This document shows positions 1 to 8,235 of a stretch of 64,000 bases of DNA, in pieces (position 1 is the first letter of the stretch; every line of letters starts with the position of its first letter). Source of the DNA: Confluentibacter flavum (GTDB taxonomy: Bacteria > Bacteroidota > Bacteroidia > Flavobacteriales > Flavobacteriaceae). The position numbers and the translations under genes are program-made. The notes under the pieces are model-generated. The model was not told where the DNA came from and did not search any database. It saw only the letters and a program-made list of their open reading frames with translations. Location: positions 32,189-96,188 of the forward strand of contig NZ_PJEO01000004.1 in the NCBI RefSeq assembly GCF_002843175.1, written 5' to 3'.

Positions 1-428
1 ATACCTTGGTACACCATATTGAGCCAAATTGTGAGAGCCATCAAGATTATAAAGGTATTTTTGGTGAAAACTCAACTGGTGTTTTTAATGGTAAAATCAT
101 TGTTAATAAAGAAGCTCAAAAAACGAATGCCTTTCAAGCGAATAACAATATTTTAGTAAGCGATAAAGCAACCATAAACACGAAGCCGCAACTAGAAATT
201 TTTGCTGATGATGTAAAGTGTTCGCACGGTTGTACCATTGGGCAGTTAGATGAAACGGCCATGTTTTATATGCGTACGCGTGGTATACCAGAAAAAGAGG
301 CCAAAGCCCTTTTAATGTACGCCTTTAGTAATAATGTTTTGAGTTCGGTTAAAATCCCAGAGATAAAACAACGTATTACCAAAATTATCGCCAATAAATT
401 AGGCGTTAATATGGGGTTCGACTTATAA
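1..428 (+). CDS. sufD: SufD, Fe-S cluster assembly scaffold subunit (3' part only)
   Basis: Open at the left edge; the frame runs from base 3 with no stop, so only about the last 140 residues are present. The segment contains the SufB/SufD core beta-helix end and the motif DVKCSHGCTIGQLD, which is characteristic of SufD/SufB C-terminal regions. SufD joins SufB and the ATPase SufC in the cytoplasmic SufBCD scaffold that assembles iron-sulphur clusters. The next gene, sufS, supplies the sulphur, so this is the end of a sufBCD-S run. SufD is favoured over SufB by its position next to sufS and its closing residues; the missing N-terminus prevents full proof. Confidence 0.9.
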   Translation, partial: TLVHHIEPNCESHQDYKGIFGENSTGVFNGKIIVNKEAQKTNAFQANNNILVSDKATINTKPQLEIFADDVKCSHGCTIGQLDETAMFYMRTRGIPEKEAKALLMYAFSNNVLSSVKIPEIKQRITKIIANKLGVNMGFDL

Positions 429-487
429 TTCCCGCGCAGACAGGAATCTTATTTTGAGAACCAAAATTTATTTTTTTTGGAGCTAAT

Positions 488-577
488 CCCGCTTTCGGCA
501 GTCGCTTTTTTCTTTCTGTCATTCCTGCAAAAGCAGGAATCTATAAATAAAAAGAGCTCCAACAAATGCCTCAATCG
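488..577 (+). repeat. Dispersed hairpin repeat, copy A (between sufD and sufS)
   Basis: The left end GCTTTCGGCAGTCGCTTT (491-508) and the right end beginning AGAGCTCCAACAAATGCC (553-570, continuing to 576) recur almost exactly at 30987-31055. T5 and A5 blocks just inside the ends can pair. The middle differs between copies and here contains a second palindrome (521-540). It occupies nearly all of the sufD-sufS gap. Confidence 0.75.
521..540. repeat. Perfect 8-bp hairpin nested in repeat copy A
   Basis: ATTCCTGC and GCAGGAAT flank an AAAA loop. A related half-palindrome (CCCGCGCAGACAGGAATC) begins just after the sufD stop at about 431. It lacks a T tract, so it is probably a repetitive palindrome more than a terminator. 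Confidence 0.6.
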
Positions 578-594
578 GGGCTAAACATATAACC

Positions 595-1809
595 ATGTTC
601 AACGTAGAAAACATACGAAAAGATTTTCCCATTCTTTCACGAAAAGTAAATGGCAAACCTTTAGTTTATTTTGATAATGCCGCTACATCGCAAACTCCGC
701 AACAGGTTATAGATGTTATTGTAGACTATTATTCAAACTACAATGCTAATATTCATCGGGGTGTACACACATTAAGTCAAGAAGCTACCGATAAATACGA
801 ACAAGCCCGCAAAAAAATACAAGCTCATTTTAATGCCAAATTTGCACACGAAATTATATTTACTTCGGGTACAACACATGGTATAAATCTAGTAGCAAAC
901 GGATTTTCATCTCTATTAAAAAAAGGCGATGAGATCATCGTTTCTGCTTTAGAACACCATAGCAATATTGTACCATGGCAAATGCTTAGTGAACGCACAG
1001 GCGCAATATTGAAAGTCATACCAATGAATTTGGATGGTGAATTGGTAATGAGTGAATATGATAAACTTCTTTCAAAAAACACGAAACTTGTTTTTGTAAA
1101 CCATATTTCAAACGCCTTAGGAACCATAAATCCTATTGAATATATTATTGAAAAAGCACATCAAGTAGGTGCTGCTGTATTAGTTGATGGTGCCCAATCA
1201 TGTCCACATATTAAACCCGATGTTCAAGCTTTGGACGTCGATTTTTATGTCGTCTCTGCCCATAAAATGTGCGGTCCAACAGGACAAGGGATGCTGTACG
1301 GAAAAGAAAGTTGGTTAAAAAAATTACCTCCCTACCAAGGTGGCGGTGAAATGATTGCCGAAGTAACCTTTGAAAAAACAACCTATGCAGAGCTTCCTCA
1401 TAAATTTGAAGCTGGCACGCCAAATATTTGTGGTGGCATCGCTTTTGGGGCAGCCATCGATTATATGAATGCTATCGGATTTGATGCCATTGCCACCTAC
1501 GAACACGACCTTTTAGAATACGCTACAAAAAAATTATTAGACATTGAAGGCTTGAAAATCTACGGAACTTCAAAACACAAAACCTCAGTGATTTCATTTA
1601 ATTTAGAAAGCATTCACCCATATGACGTTGGTACTATTTTGGACAAACTTGGTATTGCGGCTCGCACAGGCCATCATTGCGCCCAACCTATTATGGATTA
1701 CTTTAAAATTCCAGGAACCGTTCGTGCTTCATTCGCGTTTTACAATACAAAGGCCGAAATTGATGCTTTGGTTGAAGGTGTCAAAAAAGCAAAAACAATG
1801 CTTTCCTAA
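595..1809 (+). CDS. sufS: SufS, group II cysteine desulfurase
   Basis: A 404-residue PLP enzyme that removes sulphur from cysteine and passes it to SufE for Fe-S assembly. The PLP lysine is K224 in SAHKMCGP and the persulfide cysteine is C362 in RTGHHCAQP, in the short loop typical of SufS-type enzymes, not the long loop of IscS. Length and start (ATG; FNVENIRKDFPIL follows) are normal. It follows sufD after a repeat-filled gap, and its partner sufE lies 3.8 kb downstream. A degraded second copy of its 3' end lies at 3245-3406, beyond the MFS gene. Confidence 0.97.
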   Translation: MFNVENIRKDFPILSRKVNGKPLVYFDNAATSQTPQQVIDVIVDYYSNYNANIHRGVHTLSQEATDKYEQARKKIQAHFNAKFAHEIIFTSGTTHGINLVANGFSSLLKKGDEIIVSALEHHSNIVPWQMLSERTGAILKVIPMNLDGELVMSEYDKLLSKNTKLVFVNHISNALGTINPIEYIIEKAHQVGAAVLVDGAQSCPHIKPDVQALDVDFYVVSAHKMCGPTGQGMLYGKESWLKKLPPYQGGGEMIAEVTFEKTTYAELPHKFEAGTPNICGGIAFGAAIDYMNAIGFDAIATYEHDLLEYATKKLLDIEGLKIYGTSKHKTSVISFNLESIHPYDVGTILDKLGIAARTGHHCAQPIMDYFKIPGTVRASFAFYNTKAEIDALVEGVKKAKTMLS

Positions 1810-1997
1810 ACTCATATTAATGTTTGGTCTTATCAACCGCTTTGCAATTTAACATCGTTCTTTAAAAAAAAATAAAGGATTAGAGTAAATGGGTTTAAAA
1901 CATTTGATATTCATGCAGACAATGCAAATCTTTGCAGAGATGTTTTTTCAATAGAATTATTATAGCATATAATGTCTCACAGTTAATTAATTAAAAT

Positions 1998-3200
1998 TTG
2001 AAAGAATATTTTACTTTTTTTAAAAAAAATTTTAAAGAAGTAAGGTTTGGATGGACATTAACGTTGTTATCTGGTTTTGGGCAAACTTATTTTATTTCTT
2101 TATATGTGCCAGAAATAATTAAGGTATTTGGTATTTCAAACGGCCTATTTGGGGGTATTTATGCTGCTGCAACTGTAATTACATCTTTTCTTCTCATCAC
2201 TTTAGGACATTTCGTAGATCATAAACCGATAAAAACAGTCACTTTTTATACCATTTTAGGATTAGCTCTTTCTTCTATACTGTTAGGTTTTTCTGAAATT
2301 CACATGATTGTTTTGTTTTTGGCATTATTAGGATTACGATTAACAGGACAAGGATTATTAAGTCATATAAGCCAAACGGTTTTATCTCGAAGATTTGATT
2401 TGGATAGGGGAAAGGCTTTAAGCATTGCATCTTCGGGTTATTCGGTTGGGGAAGCGATTTTCCCAATAATTGTCACTAGTTTATTGTTATGGTCTAACCT
2501 TAAAACGACCTCTTTGCTCTGTGCTGCTTTTCTAGTTTTCTATTTAATCCGTATGCGTTTTTTAGATTTGAAAAAATTTGATAAAGATCTTGACCTAGAA
2601 AGTAAAATCTCTGGAAAAATTTTATTAACGGATTTTAAAGACATCATTTCAGAAAGAAAATTTTTCATCATTATGCCATCTAGCTTTGTAATGAGTTTTG
2701 TTTCTACCGCCTTTTTCTTTTATCAGTACATTTTTGTCAAAGATTTAAAATGGTCAGTCACTTTATATGCTTCTTTTTTTATTGTTTATGCCATTACTCG
2801 ATTTATAATGAGCCTTATTGGAGGCCTATTGGTAGATAGGTTTAGTGCTAAAAAACTCTTTCGATTTTATCTCATACCCTTAGGCATAGGCCTCTTCCCT
2901 ATGGTGGTGAGCAATCATATTCTGGCAGCATTATTTTTTCTGGTAATGATTGGCATTACTACAGGACTGGCAGGAACGGTTAAAACCGCTTTGCTTGCAG
3001 AAGTATATGGAACCGGTAAGTTAGGTACTGTGAGAAGTTTTTTTAATATGTTTATGGTTTTGAGTACTGCTGCGGGGCCACTTGTTGTCGGTATTATGAT
3101 GGATAATGGCATTAATTTCAACATGATTATTCTCTTATTAATACTACTTACTTTTGCGGTAATACTAAATAATCAAAGAAGTCTATTTCGGAAAAGCTAA
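1998..3200 (+). CDS. MFS transporter (12 transmembrane segments)
   Basis: A 400-residue inner-membrane protein of the major facilitator superfamily with about 12 hydrophobic segments in two halves and a cytoplasmic central loop near residues 190-215. The RRFDLDRGKALSIASSG stretch after TM4 resembles the motif of monocarboxylate and oxalate/formate-type MFS carriers; the substrate cannot be read from sequence. The first codon is TTG (1998); no in-frame ATG occurs before the first membrane segment. It lies between sufS and sufE, where SUF clusters normally have no transporter, and it is bracketed by the real sufS 3' end and a degenerate copy of it, which suggests acquisition by insertion. Confidence 0.85.
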   Translation: MKEYFTFFKKNFKEVRFGWTLTLLSGFGQTYFISLYVPEIIKVFGISNGLFGGIYAAATVITSFLLITLGHFVDHKPIKTVTFYTILGLALSSILLGFSEIHMIVLFLALLGLRLTGQGLLSHISQTVLSRRFDLDRGKALSIASSGYSVGEAIFPIIVTSLLLWSNLKTTSLLCAAFLVFYLIRMRFLDLKKFDKDLDLESKISGKILLTDFKDIISERKFFIIMPSSFVMSFVSTAFFFYQYIFVKDLKWSVTLYASFFIVYAITRFIMSLIGGLLVDRFSAKKLFRFYLIPLGIGLFPMVVSNHILAALFFLVMIGITTGLAGTVKTALLAEVYGTGKLGTVRSFFNMFMVLSTAAGPLVVGIMMDNGINFNMIILLLILLTFAVILNNQRSLFRKS

Positions 3201-3244
3201 GTATTTTGAAATAATAGTTTTGTTCAAATCTTATTTAAATTAGT

Positions 3245-3406
3245 ATGACTTTGTTTATTCGTACAGACCATCATTGTGTCCAACGCATTAAGGATTCTTT
3301 TAAAATTCCAGAAACCGTTTGTGCGTCACTAACGTTTTTCAATGCAAAGGCTGAAATTGATGATTTGCTGGGAGGTGTTATAAAGCAAAAAAAGTTATTG
3401 TATTAG
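3245..3406 (+). pseudogene. Degenerate duplicate of the sufS 3' end
   Basis: From codon 6 (3260) to the stop this frame aligns without gaps to the last 48 residues of SufS: RTDHHCVQRI against RTGHHCAQPI, then FKIPETVCAS against FKIPGTVRAS, and NAKAEID against NTKAEID. By eye, 29 of 48 residues are identical and the stop falls at the same place. The bases before 3260 (TATGAC-TTTG) match sufS 1621 onward if about 30 bp are deleted. It encodes only the cysteine loop and C-terminal helices, so it cannot be a working desulfurase. It could still be translated as a 53-residue peptide from ATG 3245. The rest of the 3201-3561 gap shows nothing recognisable. Confidence 0.85.
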
Positions 3407-3561
3407 CTCTATTTTCCTAAAATAATCCCATATTACGTTGTTGTATATTTAACAAAAAGACATTTTTTTGTCGAATAATTAACATATTTATTGAAAAAAA
3501 GTGTGCTATTTTCTAAAAATAATATATCTTCATCATCGACTAATTCAAATTTATATTAAAA

Positions 3562-4626
3562 ATGAAAAAATTATTTTTAAGGATGGCTGCCGTAGCATTA
3601 GTATTTACTGCATGCGACAATGACAAAATTGAAGTTACTCAAGAACAACAAATTGATATGAGCGACTTTTATGTTTTTACCGATTTTAATGAAGATTTAA
3701 GTTCTAAATCCGTTAATTCAAAAGAATCGCTTAAAACGTGTTACACCATGGATGTACTAAACAAGCAACTTATTGAAAATCCAGGTTTAGAAAAGAAAAT
3801 GTTTGATATTGAGTTTCATACACGCCAATTTTTAACTGCCAAAGGCAAACCTGGAGGCGGTGGTGGACAACCAGGTGGTGGGGGAGATACAGATATTGAT
3901 GTACTTCCTGTTGATGACGGTTTAGGCACCATTAGTATTCCTGTTTATATTCACATTGTATTGCCTAATGCTAACGATGTAACAAATTCACAAATACAAT
4001 CTCAAATAAATGTTTTAAATAGTGACTTTAATAGCCCCAACACCAACTTGTTACCTTCAGGTGCTACGAATTTTGTAAATGATGCAACAACTACCGACGT
4101 TAACTTTACCTTAGCCGGTACTTTTAGACATGACAACAATACAGCATCTTGGGGAACAAATAATGCAATAAAATCGGCATACCCACCTATTACACCACAA
4201 ACCCATTTAAATATTTGGGTATGTAATATTGGTGGTGGCATCTTGGGATATGCACAATTTCCAGGAGGAAATTCAAACACCGATGGTATTGTATTATTAT
4301 ACTCAAGTTTACCAGGGGGTTCTGCGGCACCTTATAATTTAGGAAGAACAGCAACTCATGAGGTTGGTCATTACCTAAATTTACGACATATTTGGGGAGA
4401 TGGAAGATGTAAACAAGATGATTTTGTTACAGATACTCCAAGTTCAGACGGTGCAAATTATGGATGTCCATCTTACCCAAGAATTAACTGTAGTACAGCG
4501 GACATGACCATGAATTATATGGACTATACTGATGATGCTTGCATGTATATGTTTACAGATGGACAAAGAAACAGAATGCGAGCTATTTTCTCTTCAGGTG
4601 GCTCGAGAGCAGCTATGGCAAACTAA
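3562..4626 (+). CDS. M43-type zinc metalloprotease lipoprotein
   Basis: A 354-residue protein with a lipoprotein signal (MKKLFLRMAAVALVFTAC, lipid Cys about residue 18) and a Gly-rich linker (about 95-110). The catalytic domain carries the metzincin zinc motif HEVGHYLNLRH (H266, E267, H270, H276) and a Met-turn near MNYMDY (317-322). This matches the pappalysin/cytophagalysin family M43, whose Bacteroidetes members are secreted or surface proteases. No C-terminal T9SS sorting domain is visible, so membrane anchoring through the lipid is the likely location. An intrinsic terminator follows. The substrate is unknown. Confidence 0.88.
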   Translation: MKKLFLRMAAVALVFTACDNDKIEVTQEQQIDMSDFYVFTDFNEDLSSKSVNSKESLKTCYTMDVLNKQLIENPGLEKKMFDIEFHTRQFLTAKGKPGGGGGQPGGGGDTDIDVLPVDDGLGTISIPVYIHIVLPNANDVTNSQIQSQINVLNSDFNSPNTNLLPSGATNFVNDATTTDVNFTLAGTFRHDNNTASWGTNNAIKSAYPPITPQTHLNIWVCNIGGGILGYAQFPGGNSNTDGIVLLYSSLPGGSAAPYNLGRTATHEVGHYLNLRHIWGDGRCKQDDFVTDTPSSDGANYGCPSYPRINCSTADMTMNYMDYTDDACMYMFTDGQRNRMRAIFSSGGSRAAMAN

Positions 4627-4649
4627 AGGTTTGTTTAATAAATATTAAA

Positions 4650-4677
4650 AAGACGTCAATTTTGGCGTCTTTTTTGT
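4650..4677 (+). terminator. Rho-independent terminator after the M43 protease gene
   Basis: AGACGTC and GGCGTCT pair (one G-U) around a short AT loop and are followed by six T. It lies 24 bp after the protease stop codon. Confidence 0.85.
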
Positions 4678-4700
4678 TATATTAAAACAAAAACAAAAAC

Positions 4701-5483
4701 ATGAAATTCCTAGTCATTTTATCTTTTTTAATCTCTTTAAAAGCATGCAACCTTGCCACTAAAACGGCGACTCTTCAAGAAAACAACTCAAATAATTTGA
4801 TGGCTATTAATGGAATATATGATGTTAAAACTTTAAATGACAATGATGTTATTGCGAATAAACTAACGATTGATTTTAATAGCAAAGAACAACGAATTTC
4901 TGGATTTTCAGGGTGTAACAGATTTATTGGAAGTTACTCATTAGAAACGGATTCAATTAGAATTAACCTGTTAGCCTCCACTAAAATGTTCTGTGGAGAC
5001 ACAGCAAATCAAATGGAATTTGAGATGCAGGAAGCCTTATCAATAACGGATAAAATTATCTTAAACGATAGTATTTTGCAGTTTCTTAGCAATAAAAAAG
5101 TGCTATTAACTGCTATCAAAAAAAATGACAACATAGCTTTCAACTATTCGGCAATGTCGAGAGGAAGATTTTTAGATATTATTGTCAATGATTCCATTCT
5201 TTCAATCTCAAAAGACAGAGAAGCAAAACCCATTTCAAAAGCCATCACCAAAGAAAATTGGAAGAAACTAAATTCACTTTTAGAAACCATAACTTTAGAT
5301 AGCATCGCTACATTAAAATCGCCAACAGAAGCTCGTTTTTACGACGGGGCTTCCATAGGCACATTAAAAATCTCTAAAAATGGCACTGTTTACGAATCTT
5401 CCAACTTTGACCACGGAACACCTCCTTTGGCAATAGAAGCTCTTGTTAAAGAAATACTATCATTATCAGAAAACGTTGATTAA
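4701..5483 (+). CDS. META-domain (HslJ-like) lipoprotein
   Basis: A 260-residue probable lipoprotein (signal ending SLKAC, Cys about residue 16). Residues 34-140 form a META domain with the pattern ISGFSGCNRFIGSY followed by MFCGD, as in HslJ, where paired cysteines are common. Residues 150-260 form a second domain (GRFLDIIVNDSILSI onward) found in Flavobacteriaceae META proteins and of unknown function. META proteins are linked to stress or periplasmic quality control, but no exact role is established here. The gene stands between terminator 4650-4677 and sufE. Confidence 0.75.
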   Translation: MKFLVILSFLISLKACNLATKTATLQENNSNNLMAINGIYDVKTLNDNDVIANKLTIDFNSKEQRISGFSGCNRFIGSYSLETDSIRINLLASTKMFCGDTANQMEFEMQEALSITDKIILNDSILQFLSNKKVLLTAIKKNDNIAFNYSAMSRGRFLDIIVNDSILSISKDREAKPISKAITKENWKKLNSLLETITLDSIATLKSPTEARFYDGASIGTLKISKNGTVYESSNFDHGTPPLAIEALVKEILSLSENVD

Positions 5484-5602
5484 CAAAAATTCATCTGCCT
5501 ATGTTATTTTTTTAGAGGTCAGATGCAATGCCGTTTTAGACATTTAAGTTGGGTTTATAAATTTGTTAATGGGCATTTCTTATTGTATTTTTGTTTAAAA
5601 TT

Positions 5603-6031
5603 ATGATTGTGAGTATTGAAGACATACAAAAAGAACTAATTGATGAGTTTTCCATGTTTGAAGATTGGGAAGAACGTTATCAATACATGATAGATTTAGG
5701 CAAGGATTTACCATTAATTGCAGACCAATACAAAACCGACAGCAACATTATTAAAGGTTGCCAAAGTAAAGTTTGGGTTCATGCCGAAATGAAGAACGAC
5801 AAATTGGTTTTTACTGCCGATAGTGATGCCATCATTACCAAAGGCATTATTGCTATTTTAATCCGTGTATTTTCAAATCAGCATCCAAAAGATATTATTA
5901 ATGCCGAAACCGAATTTATTGATAAAATAGGTCTAAAAGAACATTTATCGCCCACTCGTGCCAATGGCTTAGTGAGTATGGTGAAACAACTTAAATTGTA
6001 TGCGATTGCATATCAAACGCAGTTGAAATAG
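5603..6031 (+). CDS. sufE: SufE, cysteine desulfurase sulphur acceptor
   Basis: A 142-residue SufE family protein that accepts persulfide sulphur from SufS and stimulates it. The acceptor cysteine is C53 in the loop IIKGCQSKVWV; the C-terminal RANGLVSM segment is also typical. ATG 5603 is preferred over the upstream in-frame TTG at 5591 because family members begin near MIVSIEDIQ. It is in the same direction as sufS and the DUF59 gene that follows. Confidence 0.95.
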   Translation: MIVSIEDIQKELIDEFSMFEDWEERYQYMIDLGKDLPLIADQYKTDSNIIKGCQSKVWVHAEMKNDKLVFTADSDAIITKGIIAILIRVFSNQHPKDIINAETEFIDKIGLKEHLSPTRANGLVSMVKQLKLYAIAYQTQLK

Positions 6032-6111
6032 TTTGGTCGTTTGTTGTGGAGTTTTTTAGAAAGCTCTCGACTTAACGACAAACACCGCAACAAATAAACA
6101 TTAAAGAAAAA

Positions 6112-6438
6112 ATGAGCGAACAAGATACAGAAGATAATACATTAGGTGATAAAATAGTTAGGGTTTTAAAAACGATTTACGATCCAGAAATTCCAGTAGA
6201 TATTTACGAACTCGGATTGATTTACGATGTGTTTGTAAATGAAGATTCTGATGTAAAAATATTGATGACCTTAACAACGCCAAACTGCCCAGTAGCCGAA
6301 ACGCTACCTATGGAAGTGGAAGAAAAAATTAAATCCCTTGATGAAGTACATAGTGCCGAAGTAGAAATTACGTTCGACCCACCATGGACACAAGATTTAA
6401 TGAGTGAAGAAGCCAAGTTGGAATTGGGGATGCTTTAA
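6112..6438 (+). CDS. DUF59/MIP18-family SUF system protein (SufT-like)
   Basis: A 108-residue DUF59 protein. It shows YDPEIPVDIYELGLIYDV and the conserved cysteine in TTPNCPVAETLP, both hallmarks of the family. Such proteins help mature Fe-S enzymes and are regularly encoded with SUF genes in Bacteroidetes. It follows sufE by 80 bp and is probably co-transcribed with it. DUF2480, its usual downstream neighbour, is separated from it here by two accessory genes. Confidence 0.92.
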   Translation: MSEQDTEDNTLGDKIVRVLKTIYDPEIPVDIYELGLIYDVFVNEDSDVKILMTLTTPNCPVAETLPMEVEEKIKSLDEVHSAEVEITFDPPWTQDLMSEEAKLELGML

Positions 6439-6489
6439 AAATGGTTAGCACCAAGCTATAATAAAGCTCGCGAACTGAATTTAAAAACC

Positions 6490-7014
6490 GTGAAAAAAGA
6501 AATTCCATCAATAACGACCGACCGACTTTTACTTAGGACGATAACCGAATCCGATCTTGAAAATATCTACTACGGACTTTCCAATCCCGATGTGATAAAA
6601 CATTACGGAATAAGTTATGATAGTTTGGAAGCTACAAATGAACAAATGACTTGGTTTTCTGATTCAAAACAATTTTGGTGGGCGATTTGTTCAATTGATA
6701 ATGGAACATTTTATGGAGCTTGTGGACTGAATAACTTATCAATAGAACACAGAAAAGCAGAAATTGGACTTTGGCTACTTCCCGACTTTTGGGGACAAGG
6801 AATTATGACAGAGGCAATGCCTTTGATTTGTAGTTACGGATTTGAACAGCTCGAACTTCATCGGATAGAGGGTTTTGTAGAATCAGATAATCAGAACTGT
6901 AAAAAAGCAATGGCAAAACTTGACTTCCAGCACGAAGGAACAATGAAAGACAGTGAAATAAAAAATGGGAGATTTATAAGTATTGATATTTACGCAAAAT
7001 TAAAGACAGTCTAA
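6490..7014 (+). CDS. GNAT-family N-acetyltransferase (RimJ/RimL type)
   Basis: A 174-residue GNAT enzyme starting at GTG 6490. It opens with the RimJ/RimL pattern ITTDRLLLRTITESDLE, carries the acetyl-CoA loop in PDFWGQGIMTEA, and ends with NCKKAMAKLDFQHEG. Proteins of this type acetylate ribosomal protein N-termini, amino acids or antibiotics; the substrate is not predictable. It lies between two SUF-linked genes and is followed within 17 nt by a repeat that also follows the next gene, so it is probably a mobile or cassette-borne gene. Confidence 0.88.
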   Translation: MKKEIPSITTDRLLLRTITESDLENIYYGLSNPDVIKHYGISYDSLEATNEQMTWFSDSKQFWWAICSIDNGTFYGACGLNNLSIEHRKAEIGLWLLPDFWGQGIMTEAMPLICSYGFEQLELHRIEGFVESDNQNCKKAMAKLDFQHEGTMKDSEIKNGRFISIDIYAKLKTV

Positions 7015-7030
7015 CGGAAAAAAAACCAGA

Positions 7031-7140
7031 TGCTAACGCCGTGTAAAAAACATTGCTTATTTTAGTTTAATCGTTTGGATATTTGCTCGTTTGCTAGCTT
7101 ATAATTTTCCTGCTGAAAATCCTCATATGCAAACATGCAA
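7031..7140 (+). repeat. Gene-end repeat, copy 1, with a 12-bp hairpin
   Basis: GCTAACGCCGTGTAAAAAAC then ATTGCTTATTTTA (7031-7063) resembles the sequence at 7590-7622. Further on, TTGCTCGTTTGC (7083-7094) and GCAAACATGCAA (7129-7140) pair at 10 of 12 positions. It directly follows the GNAT gene and could be a cassette recombination site or a structured 3' end. Confidence 0.5.
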
Positions 7141-7182
7141 CGTTCCTAACATAAACACTTTGTGTGCCATTTGCAAAAACCT

Positions 7183-7590
7183 ATGAATAAAATTTTACTA
7201 TTATTATTTGTAACAAGCGTCTGTTTTAGTCAAAGTGACGGAGTTAAAATGATATCGGATAAAATTAAATCATCTGAACAAACAAGGTTTGATAGTATTG
7301 CAAAATCCTTAAATTATAAAGGCGGAGACCAAATTAAAGTTACAGTCCTTTTTACAATTAATGATAATGGAGATATTATGGATATCATGGCAAGGTCAGT
7401 TCATCCTGAATTTGAAAAAGAAGCTATTCGAGTTGTAAGTGAACTTCCTAAAATGGTTCCTGCCGAATATAATGGAAAAAGAATTAGCCAAAAATATACT
7501 CTTCCTTTGGTATTTGAAATTGAAACCGAAAAAGAGAAAGCCAAAAGATTACGGAAAGAAAAGAAGCAAGAAGAAAGTCAAAAAAAATAG
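7183..7590 (+). CDS. Secreted TonB C-terminal-domain protein
   Basis: A 135-residue protein with a signal peptide (MNKILLLLFVTSVCFSQ) and a single TonB C-terminal-like domain (about residues 45-115: KVTVLFTINDNGDI, then EAIRVVSELPKMVPA). It lacks the N-terminal membrane anchor and proline-rich arm of real TonB, so it cannot transmit proton-motive force by itself. Such isolated domains are common in Bacteroidetes and their role is not settled. ATG 7183 is preferred over GTG 7162 because it begins the signal peptide. The gene-end repeat starts inside its stop codon. Confidence 0.75.
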   Translation: MNKILLLLFVTSVCFSQSDGVKMISDKIKSSEQTRFDSIAKSLNYKGGDQIKVTVLFTINDNGDIMDIMARSVHPEFEKEAIRVVSELPKMVPAEYNGKRISQKYTLPLVFEIETEKEKAKRLRKEKKQEESQKK

Positions 7591-7622
7591 CTATAACACC
7601 GTGCATAAAAAATTGCTAGTTT
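7590..7622 (+). repeat. Gene-end repeat, copy 2
   Basis: GCTATAACACCGTGCATAAA then AAATTGCTAGTTT matches copy 1 (7031-7063) with small gaps and overlaps the stop of the TonB-domain gene. Confidence 0.5.
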
Positions 7623-7657
7623 CACCTAAACACCAAACAACTTAACACCATACATTT

Positions 7658-8164
7658 TTGGAAGAAGACATCATAAATCGTGTAGCAAATAGCCAACTAG
7701 TAACCGTTGACTTAGAGGATTATTACCCTAAAGGCAACCGCATTCTTTTTGATATTAAAGATTGGCTGCTTGAAGGTTTGGTGTTGTGTGAAAAAGATTT
7801 TAGGGAATACATTTCCCAACATGATTGGTCGCAATATCAAGATACTTACATAGCTTTAACATGTTCTACCGATGCCATTATTCCTGCTTGGGCCTTTATG
7901 CTCATCTCCATTCATTTACAGCCTTATGCAAAAAAAACCATTATTGGCGATTTGGAATCTTTAGAAACGTCCATTTATCAAGATGTTATCAATAATTTAG
8001 ATGTTTCAGCGTTTATAGATAAACCACTAATTATTAAAGGATGCTCTAAAAAACCTGTTCCCAAAAATGCGTATATCATGCTTTCAAATAAATTAAAGCC
8101 TCTTGCAAAATCTATCATGTATGGTGAAGCATGTTCCTCGGTGCCGCTTTATAAAAAGAAATAA
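7658..8164 (+). CDS. DUF2480 family protein
   Basis: A 168-residue protein matching the DUF2480 family (opening EEDIINRVANSQLV, then DLEDYYPKGNRILFDIKDW), which is encoded beside SUF genes across Bacteroidetes. No catalytic motif is known; a role near Fe-S biogenesis is inferred only from neighbourhood. The start is TTG 7658; no in-frame ATG is placed suitably and the family begins exactly here. Cys residues occur near the end (GCSKKPVPKNAY; EACSSVPLYKKK). Confidence 0.85.
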   Translation: MEEDIINRVANSQLVTVDLEDYYPKGNRILFDIKDWLLEGLVLCEKDFREYISQHDWSQYQDTYIALTCSTDAIIPAWAFMLISIHLQPYAKKTIIGDLESLETSIYQDVINNLDVSAFIDKPLIIKGCSKKPVPKNAYIMLSNKLKPLAKSIMYGEACSSVPLYKKK

Positions 8165-8235
8165 GTTCATTAAACTTTTTGGTAATCACAATAAAAAATA
8201 ATTCTCGTAGTTATATTTGCTCAAATTTTATAAAA

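Noticed and set aside
7031..7140. Classical integron attC site
   Set aside because: The ends are not the RYYYAAC/GTTRRRY pair and no integrase is visible; only cassette-like similarity is claimed.
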